A DNA stretch of 64,000 nucleotides from Notospermus geniculatus. Its lineage: Eukaryota > Nemertea > Pilidiophora > Heteronemertea > Lineidae. Each line of letters starts with the position of its first letter. Position 1 is the first letter of the stretch. Made by a program: the position numbers and the translations under genes. A model generated the notes under the pieces. That model saw nothing but the letters and a program-made list of their open reading frames with translations, ran no database searches and was not told the DNA's origin. Shown one piece after another: positions 1-10,731 of the stretch. The DNA is taken from positions 12,291 through 76,290 of the forward strand of contig NMRB01001599.1 in assembly GCA_002633025.1 (NCBI GenBank). Reading direction: 5' to 3'.

Positions 1-270
1 TGAGAATTTGAAATATCTATGCCCTTGATAGAGATAGAGACATAACATCACCCATACTTAGGTTATTGAGGCTGCCTATTTCAATTATGCAATGACCTTG
101 ATGATCAGAGGTCAAGGTCAAGGTCAAAGTTGATGATTTGAAGTATCTTTTCCTGTGGTACAGGTACAGACATGATATCACCCATATTTGGGTTATTGAG
201 GATGCCCATTTCGATTATGCAATGACCTTGACGATCAAAGGTCAAGGTCAGGGTGAAAGGTCAAGGCCAA
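1..270. repeat. Two tandem copies of a ~131-bp GGTCAAGGTCA-rich repeat
   Basis: Bases 1-130 and 131-263 align end to end: both carry ATATCACCCATA, GGTTATTGAGG, TTATGCAATGACCTTGA and a final run of GGTCAAGGTCA half-sites. Related blocks lie at 8240-8345, 9510-9770 and 46795-47285, so this is a dispersed family with internal tandem units. AGGTCA is also the nuclear-receptor half-site, but the repeat nature is enough to explain it here. Confidence 0.7.
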
Positions 271-576
271 CCATGAGATGAGTTATTGGTACGAGATCAA
301 GTTCTGTGGGATTCATCGTCGTAGTTCATCAATCAATGTATCCTGATATCTGTCAATGGATCCTGGGCCCAGTTCCTGAAACAGCGATAAATCTATCATG
401 GCGCTAGGGATAACGCCACGATAGTGAGCGATAGCTAACGTGGCGCTAGTTAGTTGTTCCAGAGACAGCGTTAGGGGCAGCGATAGCTAACCCTATCTAG
501 CGCTGGCCCTGACGCTGGTTGCTAGGGTCGTGAGGTCATGTGACTCCAAAATCAAGATGGCTGCCACAGGAGTTGA

Positions 577-2926
577 GAAAAAAAACAGAGAGAAAGACAG
601 CCGAATTTTAGTCATTCGGAAGTGGTAACCATTGTGCAACATGCAACACAAGAGCTATCCATCATCCGTGGAAAATTTGGTGCCACAATCACCAATGAAA
701 TTAAGTTTGCAAAGTGGGATGAAATATGCCAGCTTGTCAACTCCATTGGTGTTGCCCCAAGAACCCCTGAGAAGGTGAGGGAAAAATGGAATAAGCTGGT
801 GTCTGATGCCAAAAAGTACTATCAGGAGAGGAAGAGGCATCAGGGAGGAACTGGAGGGGGTCCACCATTCAAGTCTGACCCAATCAAAGAATTGATTGTG
901 GATTGTTTCAAGGATGATCCAAGTTTCAATGGCATTACTGGAGGGACAGAAAGTGCCATGCGGCCCATCATCACCCCTGCTCCACCACGTCCACAATCAG
1001 CAGCAGAATCAATGGGGACAACGTCATGTTCACTCCAGCAGCAGCCAAGAAGTTTCAGTCTTTCAACAGGTAAACATAAAAGCATTCCATCCCAGCAGAA
1101 TTTCTGCTGTCTGTCGTCATTCGTTTGGAAATTTGCCAAATTCAGGCATCAAAATTGTCAAGGATTGAACATGAATTTGCCGTCTGCTATAACTCAGTGA
1201 CAGACTAGTGCGCTTGCACACACATGCAGTGCCATGTTTGCTGCTGCACTGAACGTACATGTAGGCCTATATGTACCGGTATTGCACATGTTGCAATGGC
1301 ATGCATGCGAAACTGGACCATGATGAAGTAGGCCGTGAGGCTCAATTAAACACCTTAAAATCGCCCTTATCCAAAACAACCACCAGAATGAAATATCTTC
1401 ATAGAATTTTTGATTATAAAACATCATAGACATCATCTTTTTCTTTGGTGACATTGAGGTTATGTGCCACTAAAATGACTTTTATTTACTCATACGTGAG
1501 AGGAATCATCACACACTGGTCGTTGTTGCAGTTGTCATACGGTGTGGGCTTGTTCCACAGATGCCGTCCAGACGGAACTGATCGATAGTTGGTGCTCTTG
1601 GGGACCATCTCAATAACAAAAAGGCCTATGTCAGTTCTATCTTCAAAGTCAGTCACACAACCAGGCAATTAAATATACGAGTTTGAATAAAAATTTTGTG
1701 AATAGATAGATATTAATGGAGGGTATATTGTGTTTCAGGAAATCCCCCACCACCAGCAGTAGAAAGTACAAAAAGAGATGAAGTTGACCTTGGAGGAATT
1801 ATAATTACTCCAAGTTCTGACAATGAAGCGGATGGTATGTCATCTACTACAAGTATCCGGGACAAGTTTAGCTACCAGAAATATTTTGACATAACATTTT
1901 GTCATGATCATGTCAAGTAAACACAACTTGCATAAATTATGGTGGTCGATTGCTTAAAAAATTTGACATAAAATATTTATAACCTTGAAATTTAATTTTG
2001 ACATGTTGAATAATTTTTTATAATTTCAATCTGAATATTTATAATTCCACTTTGTAAATTTAACTCGAGACGTCAAAAATATAATCCGATGACTTCAATA
2101 TATTATTCGAACTTGAAATTGCTTATTGCTTATTATTAGTCTCGAGTTAAATTTACAAAGTGGAAACTAAGATTGAAATTATAAAAAAATCATTCAGCAT
2201 GTAACTTACCGGGTACCTGGGATCACAATTTTGTTATTATTTCAGCAGAATGTTCTGGAGGACCTAGCAGTTTCTCTGTCTCAATACCGGTACCAGACAT
2301 GAAACCAATAGATGAAGTTACAGGTCAGTCGAATTCAACATTTTTATGTGACATTATTAGTGTGGTCCCTCTATTCTACTGCTAGAACCACAATCATGGA
2401 GTATCATTTTGTTTTGTTATTATTCAATATTATATGATGTGACTATCTTCTTTTAGGACATGCCACTATAGTGATGAAAGGAGCAGCCAAAGGTGCCTCC
2501 ATTTCTAGGTCAGCCCATGGTGAGATTCTTAATTATGCCCATAGAAGGCTTACTCTTCAATTCCAAAAAGCAAGAATACGGTACTTCTTTGATAGATTTC
2601 AGGCTGTACCATTTACAGACTTAATTGATATCATTCCAGATCCTGCACCTAACCCCAGAAAAAGAACAGCGGCAGATGTACTCTCACTCCAATATGAAGT
2701 GCTCCAGATTACATTGGAAAATCAGCTTCTCAAGAACCAGCAGTTGAGGGAAGAATCTATCCGAAGGAAAACGGAGAAGACCGGTGATGAAGAGATGGCA
2801 GCACTGAGGAAAGAGAAGCTCATGTTGGAAGTGAAGCTACTGAGGCAAAGAGTAGAGGGCAATTGTAGTGATTCTGATGTCAGTGTGGAAGAGTTGCTGA
2901 AGAGTCTTAAGGTGCGTTCACACTGA
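577..2926 (+). CDS. Myb/SANT-like DNA-binding protein of the Harbinger element, four exons
   Basis: Exons 577-1069, 1739-1834, 2246-2323 and 2457-2926 join in phase 1 at every GT/AG junction (donors CAG|GTAAAC, GATG|GTATGT, ACAG|GTCAGT; acceptors TTTCAG, TTTCAG, TTTTAG). Exon 1 encodes a Myb/SANT-like domain resembling the NAIF1/MSANTD type, with PNFSHSEVVTIV, a conserved W in KFAKWDEI and a basic REKWNKL helix. Exon 4 ends in a Glu/Lys/Leu-rich coiled coil. In this superfamily the Myb-like protein helps bring the transposase to the terminal repeats and the nucleus. The likely ATG (557, MAATGVEKK) is out of frame with the SANT domain because an 8-A run (578-585) is one A short. The last five codons and the stop come from a nested MITE. 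Confidence 0.8.
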
Positions 2927-3636
2927 AATCGATTTGAAGCCGATTTCCGCAAAACGTTCTACGGAAAACGGTGCGAGTGTGACCCACCCGTTTTCACACC
3001 GTTTTCAAATCGATTCAGAGACGCGCCACACTCAATTCGCATTAAAAATGTGCCATCTGTGAGCTCCCGTCTCAACCAAGGCAGGGCGGATCAAGATCAT
3101 GTACGAAAGGAGGAAAGGATGAGATTTGTCGTGCTTCAAGGCTTTCAATTAGGTTCTGCACTGTTCTGCAGTCCTGTTGTAACCACCACGTGTTTGCAGC
3201 AATTCTTAGATCGGGATGTTGCGCCGTCCATGTTGGCCAACTGTTCATAAATCTGCTCGTCTCGCCAGATGGAAAGTAATGCAAGCCTCTCTTGCCCGTT
3301 GCCAGCCGTGATCCAAACGGAGGAAAACCCGAAAAAATTGATGATATAGGGCCACCGCCTAGTGATTTTTATCAGTGAAAACAGACCGCCAAACCGTAAG
3401 CACAGCAGAAGATGGCCACTGCGCCTGCGTAAAACGCATTCAGGGCGTCACACACAAATCGATACCGTTTTAACTGAACCGGTTTGGCTTAAATCGATGT
3501 GAAAACGCATCAGTGCACCGTTTTCGTTAAAACGGTGTCAAATCGATTTAAAGGGTCTCTAGTGTGGCACCTTAAAACGATTTAACCTTTTAAATCGGTT
3601 TGAAACCGTTGTAAAATCCTAGTGTGAACGCACCTT
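2910..3636. mobile_element. MITE nested in the end of the Myb-like gene
   Basis: Terminal repeats AGGTGCGTTCACACT (2910-2924) and its complement (3621-3635) bound 0.7 kb of non-coding DNA filled with AAACCGTTTT and AAATCGATTT words in both orientations. TTA flanks the element (2907-2909 and 3637-3639, with one spare T), which fits a 3-bp target duplication of Harbinger type. Removing the insert with one TTA keeps the host frame open for six more codons to TGA at about 3660, so the insertion replaced the original C-terminus by VRSH. Confidence 0.75.
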
Positions 3637-3803
3637 TTATGAGCAGTGAAGAGATTTGATGATAAACATGTACATATGCAATTTATTGTTCCTCAAACAC
3701 TACAAATATGTTTTATCAATAATACAGTAGAGTATTGGCAATATGTGATCTTTCTTATCATTTAATTTTCTGTGACTCAGTCAGAATATATGAAAGTTTC
3801 ATT

Positions 3804-4986
3804 TCAGAAATAGGTATTCGCAATGTGATCCCTTGCAAGGCGTCCATCCTCTGGGCCATCAAAAATGTCATCGTTAACCTCTAACATCGGAAATCTGTCT
3901 CCAGGTGGTACTCTTTCTCTGCGGTCAATTGCGATGTTATGCAGAACAGCACAAGCAGTGATGATTTTACAAACCTTTGCCGGTTGCATCCTAATTTCGC
4001 CATGTAAAACATGAAACCTTCTTTTCATCACTCCAAAAGATTGTTCGATTTTCACCCGTGTTTGCTTATGCGCACGGTTGTATCTTTGCTGGTGCACATT
4101 AGCGGGATGCAAGTAGGGGGTCATTAGAAATGGGCGACATGGATAACCGCTGTCCCCGAGCAGGATACCATCATTACCGAGCTGATTATGTTGCTCCAAG
4201 TACATGGCTAGTTGAGAATTTCTAAAGATGAAGGCATCATGTGTGCTGCCCGGCCATCTCGCTACAACATTGGTAAATTTTCCTGAAAAAATGAAATAAC
4301 AGAAAGATTCTGCAGTTTCTTACAAATGAAACCAGTGCAGTGCATGGTATGCAACATTTTTTTGAGCAACCCTGTAACAGTGTAAGTGTAAGGTGCATGA
4401 TGCATTGGTTTGGTCTGGTCTATGTTGTGAACTCAATGAACCCTCCTGACCCAGAAAAACAGCTGAGTTCATGGAGTTGTCATGCACACACAGAGTCATT
4501 CGAACATGCTGTGTTTTCCATGATTCTGACTATACATGTATATGAATGGTATGTTTAATGTCACCAATCAAGGCTGTATAAAGGCCAAGCCTACCCTAGG
4601 CCTAGCAATTGGGCAAATCATTGGTCACTTACCTTGGTGATCACACACAAACTGAGTGTTGATGGAATGGTAGTGGTTCCTGTTCACATAGGCTGCCTCA
4701 TGATCATGTGCTTCACCTGGATGCATATCAGGTGACTGTATCTGGATGTGTGTCCCATCAACTGCACCGATTACTCGAGGGAATCTTGCCTTCTGGTAAA
4801 ATTCATGCTGGATCACTGCCCTCTCTGCTTCAGTAGGCCACCGTATAAATTGGTCCTTGATGTTGTCGAGAGCTGTGGCCACTGATGCTACTGTTGTTGA
4901 GGCTGTTGACTTGCTCACTCCAAAGGAATCACCAACCAGTTGGAGGAAATTCCCACTGGCAAAGAAGCGCACTGCAATCAACACCT
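3804..4986 (-). CDS. Harbinger DDE transposase (HARBI1-like), N-terminus missing
   Basis: Two exons on the minus strand, 4986-4633 and 4282-3804, join as CAAG|GTAAGT to TTTTTTCAG|GA and give the continuous motif DHQGKFTNVVARWPGSTHDA. The DDE_Tnp_4 catalytic residues are visible: Asp in VIGAVDGTHIQI, Asp in LLGDSGYPCRPF, Glu in VKIEQSFGVMKRRF. It would cut and paste the element. The upstream part, with the rest of the helix-turn-helix that precedes VLIAVRFFASGNFLQ, is lost at the single N at 4987, which abuts the terminal repeat directly. That is probably an assembly collapse and not a biological truncation. The frame is otherwise open to a normal TGA/TAA-type end. Confidence 0.9.
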
Positions 4987-4987
4987 N
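4987..4987. other. Single-N assembly join
   Basis: One N sits between transposase codons and the right terminal repeat of the Harbinger element. Similar single Ns occur at 9158, 12616 and 13197, each inside a repeat. They are likely placeholders for collapsed sequence of unknown length. Confidence 0.7.
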
Positions 4988-5160
4988 GCCACACTAACGT
5001 TGACGTGGCGCTAACTAGGATTTAACGCCACGTTAAGGCCTATCGCTGACTTATCGCTGTTTCAGGAACTGGGCCCAGGTTGACAAACCTAGGGGTAGGA
5101 CTTGTTTCCAAGACTGTAGCTGTTCCAGGAGATGACATATGAAGGTGTGACAGACCGGAC

Positions 5161-5242
5161 ACACAGAAACACACACACACACACACACCTACACACACAC
5201 ACACACACACACACACCTACACACATACACACACAGACACCA
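5161..5242. repeat. (CA)n microsatellite
   Basis: Almost pure ACACAC with two CCTACAC interruptions. It directly adjoins the inverted copy of the ACCATATTGTGTTTGG repeat at 5243-5290. Confidence 0.9.
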
Positions 5243-5290
5243 TGACCAAACACAATATGGTTCCCGATCTGATTGATCGGGAACCATAAT
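5243..5290 (-). repeat. Inverted copy of a hairpin-ended dispersed repeat
   Basis: The complement reads GATTATGGTTCCCGATC, a short loop, then GATCGGGAACCATATTG and TGTTTGGTCATGGTGTCT. The same unit lies in direct orientation at 5675-5840 and 14035-14178. Its first 35 bases fold as a near-perfect stem (GGTTTCCGAT / ATCGGAAACC). Confidence 0.7.
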
Positions 5291-5318
5291 CAGTTGCTGC
5301 AAAAGATGAAAGGTACAG

Positions 5319-5671
5319 AAAACAAAATCTGCAAAAACATCTTTGTTAAGTTCCGTGGAATCGCCCAATAGGCGAACGCTTTACCACAACCGCTGCCTTT
5401 CGGAAAGTTTAAAAATGAAAGTCACTGGAAATATCGCTGTTTACCAAATTGTCGTGACAGGTTGGAGTTTACGGTCACCTTCTTTGGGTCAACAAGAAGA
5501 AAAATCACTTATTTCATGTTCTGCCGTCTGTCTCAAGGTCATGAAATGTACAACATTCGTAATGACTCCGACACACAGCAATCTTGTCTGTCAGATGAGT
5601 GACCGGCGGGGGACATGCATGGAGAAACAAGAAGCCGTGAGGTATCCGCCAGCTAAGATGTTTCAGAAGAA
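5319..5671 (+). CDS. Possible host exon with PAN-like cysteine pattern
   Basis: An open stretch of about 117 codons ends at a good donor (CAGAAGAAG|GTAATT). The protein contains CSAVCLKVMKCTTFVM and, 12 residues later, CQM, the spacing of a PAN/apple core (C-x3-C-x5-C-x-x-F, then a late Cys). Such domains bind proteins or sugars in secreted molecules. The acceptor (TACAG at 5314-5318) has a poor pyrimidine tract, so the 5' edge is uncertain. No partner exon was found. It is flanked on both sides by copies of one hairpin repeat, so it could also be an orphaned or captured exon. Confidence 0.4.
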
Positions 5672-5674
5672 GGT

Positions 5675-5880
5675 AATTATGGCTTCCAATTTCAAGATCG
5701 GAAACCATATTGTGTTTGGTCATGATGTCTGCCTGTTTGTCTCCGTCTGTCTGGCTCTGGCTGTCTGTCTCTCTGTCTGTTCAGTTTGTCACATCCGTAA
5801 CTTTGTTCCTGCAAGAGCTACAGACCTGGAAATGTGACCTACCCTCAGACTGGTAACATGACCTGACCTACAAGATGGAA
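5675..5880 (+). repeat. Hairpin-ended dispersed repeat with CTGT-rich stretch
   Basis: Begins ATTATGGCTTCCAATTTCAAGATCGGAAACC, continues TGTGTTTGGTCATG and a degenerate (TCTG)n, then TTTGTTCCTGCAAGAGCTACAGACCTGGAAATG. It matches 14035-14178 over about 140 bp. The intervening exon donor lies just upstream. Confidence 0.75.
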
Positions 5881-6510
5881 TGAAAATTTCAGGTCTCCGA
5901 TACCTGGTTCATGGTGAAATTGATATATCAAAGGTTGAGATTTTGTCTGTCACACATTTGTTTCTTGAATAAATTGTTGCCGAGGCCACGTAGAGTACTA
6001 GTAACAAGTTCCTTCCCTATGTTTATGGCCCTTGGAAAGACACTGGCTTCAACAAATTTATTCTTCAGGGTCAGCATTATTGATAATATTTATATATCAA
6101 TATAATATTTTGACATATCGGGAGATCCGGCTCAGTAAGCGACATGAAACTGGTATCGCAACATCATATCTCATCCAAGGATGTTATTGCAACTGAAATT
6201 ATTTCAGTTGCACATGCTCGTATGACGAGATTTGATATGCAAATTTGACAGCATGAGATAAGTCAGTACCTGGTGATGGTAGGAAGCATAACAAGAAATG
6301 TTTTTAAAAAAACATAGGGCGGTAGTGTTTGAATTTCCTGATTGGTTTGCTATTTTGTTGGGCGGGATTTTCGGACGTGACTTGATTGACCAGTTGATCG
6401 TGCCATTAGGCCTACATGACTATGACGATGCGAGGACTTCGAACTGGAAAGACAGCTGAGACCATTTTGAGAAATCATCAGTCAATATTCAGTACAATAC
6501 AAATGTCATA
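5881..6510. other. No gene seen; one short hairpin
   Basis: Only a perfect short palindrome (GCAACTGAAAT/ATTTCAGTTGC, 6189-6211) and a fragment, GAGATAAGTCAGTACCTGGTGATGGTAGGAAGC (6258-6290 region), that recurs at 46970-46995. Confidence 0.5.
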
Positions 6511-6980
6511 AGCCCCTTTTCCACTTACGGCCTGCTTGGCCCGGTTGAAGCGTGCCGTGCTCGACCCGGACCAGGATCCGTGCCGAGCACGGTTCAGGTA
6601 CCGTTTCCACTAGCACGAGTCGAACATGACGGGATGACATAATTTGTAAAAAGAAGTAGCAAAATGAAAGCAGACGAAATCGTGTTGGGCGCGGCCACTG
6701 ACATTGCGAGTGTCAAGGTCAGTGTTGGGCATGCGCATTTCGTCTCAAGTATATGTGAGCCGTGCCGGGTCTGGCCCGGTGCCGTTTTCACTACACGTTT
6801 TTCCAACCGTGCCGTGCTCGACCCGGGTCGAACCCACCTCCCGTCCCCTCAAAGGGCCCGGCCCACTTCGATTTAGCACGGTGCCGAGCACGTTGGACCC
6901 ATTTCCACTTACGTCTTTTCTGCCGTGCCGTGCTCGACCCGGGTCGAGCACGGATAAAATGTGCTAGTGGAAAAGGGACT
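6511..6980. mobile_element. MITE with CCCTTTTCCACT ends
   Basis: AGCCCCTTTTCCACT at 6511 and the complement of AGTCCCTTTTCCACTAGCAC ending at 6980, with ATA on both sides (6508-6510, 6981-6983). The interior repeats GCCGTGCTCGACCCGG five times and contains the palindrome GTGCTCGACCC/GGGTCGAGCAC (6931-6952). Overlapping open frames here are repeats of this motif and not genes. Confidence 0.8.
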
Positions 6981-6983
6981 ATA

Positions 6984-7225
6984 GCCCGCTCCCCACGGAG
7001 ACGGGAGAAAATTCGGAATTGACAAAACCACATGCCTAGGTCCATTTATAAATACGCATCCTGGGCTAATCTGGCGATGACTACAGGTGTGCTGCATCAC
7101 GTATTAACGTCCGGCAATGTCATCAGAAGCATTTAAGTTGAAAAGGAAAACGCATCATTCAACACACACGCTCATAAATACATGTCATAGGCGAATTCCT
7201 TATCAGTCCAGTAATTGACGTGCAT
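6984..7225. repeat. Diverged direct repeat, copy 1 (copy 2 at 7775-8030)
   Basis: Shared order of words: CTCCCCACGGAG, GGAGAAAATTCGGAATTGAC / GGTGACAATTCGGAATTGAC, AATGTCATCAGAA, GTTGAAAAG, AAAATGCATCA / AAACGCATCA, GACGAATTCCCTATC / GGCGAATTCCTTATC. The copies are about 790 bp apart and clearly old. Confidence 0.6.
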
Positions 7226-7774
7226 GTCAAAACTGACGTCGTTGCTAAGGTGAATCGGTTCTAGGCGACGCCCATGGCGTAGCCTAGAAGCGCAGCGTCA
7301 ACACCATTGGTGATGACGTCAAAACGTTGTGCGGTCAGATCCCGGGTCAGATTGAGGTGGGATTGCACTCGATATACAGCAAGCCGTATGGACTATATTC
7401 GCTTTGTTTCCCCCGGGTTTCAAGCCAATCCAGCTGCTATCATTCAATAACTAACACAGGTAAGTGATTTTTTTTATTTTCATGCCCTTAGTTGTTTGTA
7501 CGGCCCACTCAAACTTTGCATCGAGCAAAATAGCGACAGTTGACGATTGCTAATACGGTGATTACACCTTTTTTGAATGATAAGTATCCGCATCAAATAG
7601 AGTTCCAAAGCCGGTAGTATTTTATGCAAGGTTCTCGTTTACTTTAAGAAAAAATTGCAATAACATCTTTATAAGTACTCGAATCACGACGCGATGACGT
7701 CAACTGAACGTGATGTAATTTTCAACAACAAAATGTCCTAGCCTTTGTTATGTGATACACTACCATGACTACAT
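7226..7774. other. Unexplained interval with one good splice donor
   Basis: No coding frame. CTAACACAG|GTAAGTG at 7453-7465 is a strong donor preceded by about 150 bp with a CRE-like TGACGTCA core (7314-7321), so a non-coding first exon is possible. Nothing downstream supports it. Confidence 0.2.
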
Positions 7775-8030
7775 ACTCCCCACGGAGCATGGTCATGCGT
7801 GGGAGAACGAGGTGACAATTCGGAATTGACGAAAATCACTATAAGCTCAGTATGCTTACACCGCTGCTGCAACACACATAAATTGCGCTATAATGTCATC
7901 AGAAACACTGCGCCAACACAATTTCATAATTTCGTTCTACTTTTTATCAAGGTTGAAAAGAAAATGCATCAAAACGCAATACCAACAGACGAATTCCCTA
8001 TCGAATAATTGACCTAAATTTCACTGTGTT
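7775..8030. repeat. Diverged direct repeat, copy 2
   Basis: Partner of 6984-7225; see that entry. Confidence 0.6.
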
Positions 8031-8075
8031 CAAGGTCATGAATGACGTTTTATGGGATTGTGTGTCACGTGAATG

Positions 8076-8165
8076 CATATTGTGATGACGCTTTTCACAG
8101 AATATGAATCTTTTTCACATATTTTGATGACGTTTTTGTATATTTTGATGACGTTTTTCACAAAA
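8076..8165. repeat. Short tandem repeat, TATTTTGATGACGTTTTT
   Basis: Three to four imperfect copies of a ~26-bp unit TATTTTGATGACGTTTTT(CAC/GTA). Confidence 0.7.
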
Positions 8166-8239
8166 ACTGGTCGAAAATTTTTCATAGCCAGAACAGTAGG
8201 GCGTAATACTATATATTTCATGTATTGATTATCTAACCT

Positions 8240-8345
8240 TTGGACGCCCTAAAAACCTTCACGTACACCAAGGTTATCAAGAGTGACTTTTCAGATTATG
8301 CAATGACCTTCAAGGTCAGAGGTCGTGTCAAGGTCACACAGGGAA
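8240..8345. repeat. Fragment of the GGTCAAGGTCA dispersed family
   Basis: Contains CCTTCACGTACACC, TTATCAAG, GATTATGCAATGACCTTCAAGGTCAGAGGTC, also found at 46995-47085. Confidence 0.65.
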
Positions 8346-8366
8346 TGAAATGGCCAGGGCCATTGT

Positions 8367-9503
8367 GCTCACCTCTGTGACAGAGTATGAAGTGTGAGTA
8401 GCCTGGTGATACACTGAATGGTGAAGGATTAGTGCAGAAACATCGTAACATTTACTACCGATGAGATATGGCCAAAGTCAATTTTTCAAGATGGCCGCCT
8501 GGCAGCCATGTTCAAGTCCAATCGAACCGAAATTTGGCATATAAGTAGACAGTACCAAGACACATATTTAGGCACGGTTAAAGCATCCTAGCTACCACTA
8601 TTAAGGTGAAGGGATACCTAAGGAAAAAATAATGCACGCACAACATTGAAAACTCGATATCTTTTCTATGACCAAAAGTAATCTATTTAACGAAGTTTAT
8701 TATTTAAGTATAGACCCTCCTCCGTACATTCTGATAAAAAAATGTGGATTTGGGTTAGTAGTAATGGTATTAATTAACTTTTAATTAGACCCTAAAATTT
8801 CATTTTCGGGACGAAATTCTGACTCGTGGGTACCGACTACGCGGTTACGGATTATACCATTACCTAAAGACAGGTAGTCTGCAGGTGCCTATAGAGAGTT
8901 TTCTCCAAAATATTGTTTCAGTTACCCGTTATAAACTAATTAAGGTCTAAAAATGCCCTGATTCACATTTTTTGGCTCACGGGAAGATTTCACTCGGATA
9001 TCACCAAAATCTCTCTATAGGCACCTGGGGAACTAAGTTTACTATCAGGTAAAACCAATACTTCATGTAAATCATCAACCAATTAACTGCAAAACAAAAC
9101 CGAAAATCGCAGGAAAAGCGGGTGATTGCGGCTCAGTCGATCAATGCATGATTGTTANCCTTGAAAAGTAGGTCAAATCAAAAACCCGGGATTTATGTGA
9201 TATAGTCTCATCAGAGGAACCCACCATAAAAGTTTCGTGGTTCTAGCTAACAGCGTTCAGGAGATACGGCCAAAAGAAGGTTTTCACAAAGCGCCCCCTA
9301 CAGGCCAGAGTGTACAAGCAACAGCGCTAAGTTTCGGTGCAGAGATAGTTTTTACCATAGGGTACCTGTACACCAAATTTCAAATTTGTAACCCAAGCGG
9401 TTTAGAAACGTGCCACCCCTGTTAACGACGACGACGACGACGACGGACGACGACGGACGACGGACGACACACCATGAGAGAAGCTCACCTCACAGAGGTG
9501 AGC
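8367..9503. mobile_element. 1.1-kb non-autonomous element with GCTCACCTCTGTGA ends
   Basis: Exact 14-bp inverted ends (8367-8380, 9490-9503); the right end itself is a hairpin (AGCTCACCTC..GAGGTGAGCT). No transposase. An imperfect (CGA)n tract (9425-9470) lies just inside the right end. A single-N join is at 9158. The internal tract CTATAGGCACCTG occurs twice, inverted (8887-8902 and 9014-9030), so the interior also folds on itself. Confidence 0.75.
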
Positions 9504-9509
9504 TAAAAA

Positions 9510-9770
9510 ATGCAAATCTGCTCAGAATTTCATGAGAAAACTAATTAGAAACCTGCAATAACCGTCTCCAGTAGGTTTAATCAAGGATTCCTGTTCCAGT
9601 AACGCAATACTTCTCAATGTCAGAGGTCAAGGTCAGAGTGAACCAGCTCTAGAGTTGTAACTTCTCATTACTTCAACTGGAAATTGGCTAGTGGTAGATT
9701 GGCCACTGTCTTCACGATCGGAAACCATTGACATCGCCCGGATATCAGTTTCTTGTTCACTTCAGAACTT
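9510..9770. repeat. Copy of the GGTCAAGGTCA dispersed family
   Basis: Matches 46820-47290: GCAAATCTGCTC, GAATTTCATGAG, AAACTAATTAGAA, ATCAAGGATTCCTGTTCCAGT, AACGCAATACTTCTCAA, GGTCAGAGGTCAAGGTCA, and ATCGGAAACCA with CATCGC. Confidence 0.75.
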
Positions 9771-10071
9771 GATTCTACGGCGTTCCAGTTTAATTGACCT
9801 CTAGTGTTTCGGAGTCGGCTGGGGGATGGGTACACCTATGCGTTCGTGATCCACTGACCCTTGCCGACTTCAGCAAGGTCATGGCAACTGACACTGATTG
9901 GACTGTTGTCATTTTTTTTGATCCATCAAATAAGTCTGTTGGATAAGGGGACATGTCGTCGTCTGGTGGGCATAAGCCCTGATATGTATAAATTTAATCA
10001 TCGTTATCATTCATGAAAAAAAAAATAATGTCATTTTCCTTTCTTTGGTGTTTGAGGAAAGTGTGTGTCGT
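9771..10071. other. No gene seen
   Basis: No coding frame or recognised repeat. Confidence 0.4.
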
Positions 10072-10560
10072 AAAAGTTAAAGTTAAAGTTTGGGTTTATA
10101 GTTGGATATCAACAACGGTGGAGGTGTCATCCGACTTTACACTTTAACCCCAGTCTATCCTGAAACCTTTCAGTAGAACTCAGATGAGCTGCTCATTCAG
10201 CGCTACAATCCGAGCATTTCCGACCGGTACCCATTTATACACCTGGATGGAGAGAGGCCAGTGAGGCAAAGAGACTTGCCCGAAGTCTTACGCCCAGTGG
10301 GATTCGAACCCGGTGTAACGTTTTTCAGTGAGGCTCGTGAGCCAGTGTGACAATACAATAGATTGACGGAATAAGCGGCGACTGGACAATGAGCGGCACA
10401 CAGAGAAACAGCGAGTTCGTTTCCCAGTGTGTTCCGAACAATGGGAATGACACAGAAAAACGGCCACACTGAAAAACGTTACACCTGGACCCTCTGACCG
10501 CTAGTCGGAGGCCCGAACCACCGTGGCTCCACTACACCACCGTGGCTCCTCAGCGTAAAA
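10072..10560 (-). mobile_element. tRNA-derived SINE, split by a MITE
   Basis: Read on the minus strand: a tRNA-like head with A-box-like GTGGTGTAGTGG and perfect box B GGGTTCGAATCCC, a body with GTGTATAAATGGGTACC, and a simple tail of TTTAAC units (10072-10092). A 174-bp MITE (10312-10485) sits directly before box B. It would have been transcribed by RNA polymerase III from the internal promoter and moved by a partner LINE. Confidence 0.7.
10312..10485. mobile_element. 174-bp MITE, GGTGTAACGTTTTTCAGTG ends (copy 1)
   Basis: Perfect 19-bp inverted ends at 10312-10330 and 10467-10485. The same element, also exactly 174 bp, is at 44124-44297; a diverged copy is at 51424-51605 and a left-truncated one at 54165-54277. 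Internal conserved words are CAGAGAAACAGCGAG, GGAATAAGCGGCGACT and their relatives. Confidence 0.85.
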
Positions 10561-10731
10561 AGTGTAACCTCGGTTCCCATGGCAAAATATTTAACCCATT
10601 TGATATGTGAACCTTATACCTCTTGAAGATACAAACAAAACATGCAGGTTTGATAACAACAACAAAAACAACAATCTAGAGTTACGTATCTATAGATGAG
10701 TTGCAATATATTATAGGTCATTGTCATGGAG

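Larger units (their letters stand above)
362..5079. mobile_element. PIF/Harbinger DNA transposon, near full length
   Basis: The ends are exact 29-bp inverted repeats (362-390 and 5051-5079, beginning CCTGGGCCCAGTTCC), followed by longer imperfect subterminal repeats rich in GTGGCGCTA. Inside are the two genes typical of this superfamily, converging on each other: a Myb/SANT-like DNA-binding protein on plus (577-2926) and a DDE transposase on minus (4986-3804). A 3-bp target duplication, usual for the superfamily, is not clear because the end is palindromic. The copy is damaged: a one-base shift in an A-run near the start of the first gene, a nested MITE at its stop, and a single-N join at 4987 that removes the transposase N-terminus. 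Confidence 0.9.

Noticed and set aside
1-270. Nuclear-receptor response elements
   Set aside because: AGGTCA half-sites are part of a dispersed tandem repeat seen at several places, so function cannot be claimed.
6594-7100. Cluster of overlapping ORFs on both strands
   Set aside because: They are translations of the repeated GCCGTGCTCGACCCGG motif of a MITE.
10203-10469. 88-codon minus-strand ORF
   Set aside because: It crosses the SINE/MITE boundary, so it is repeat-derived.
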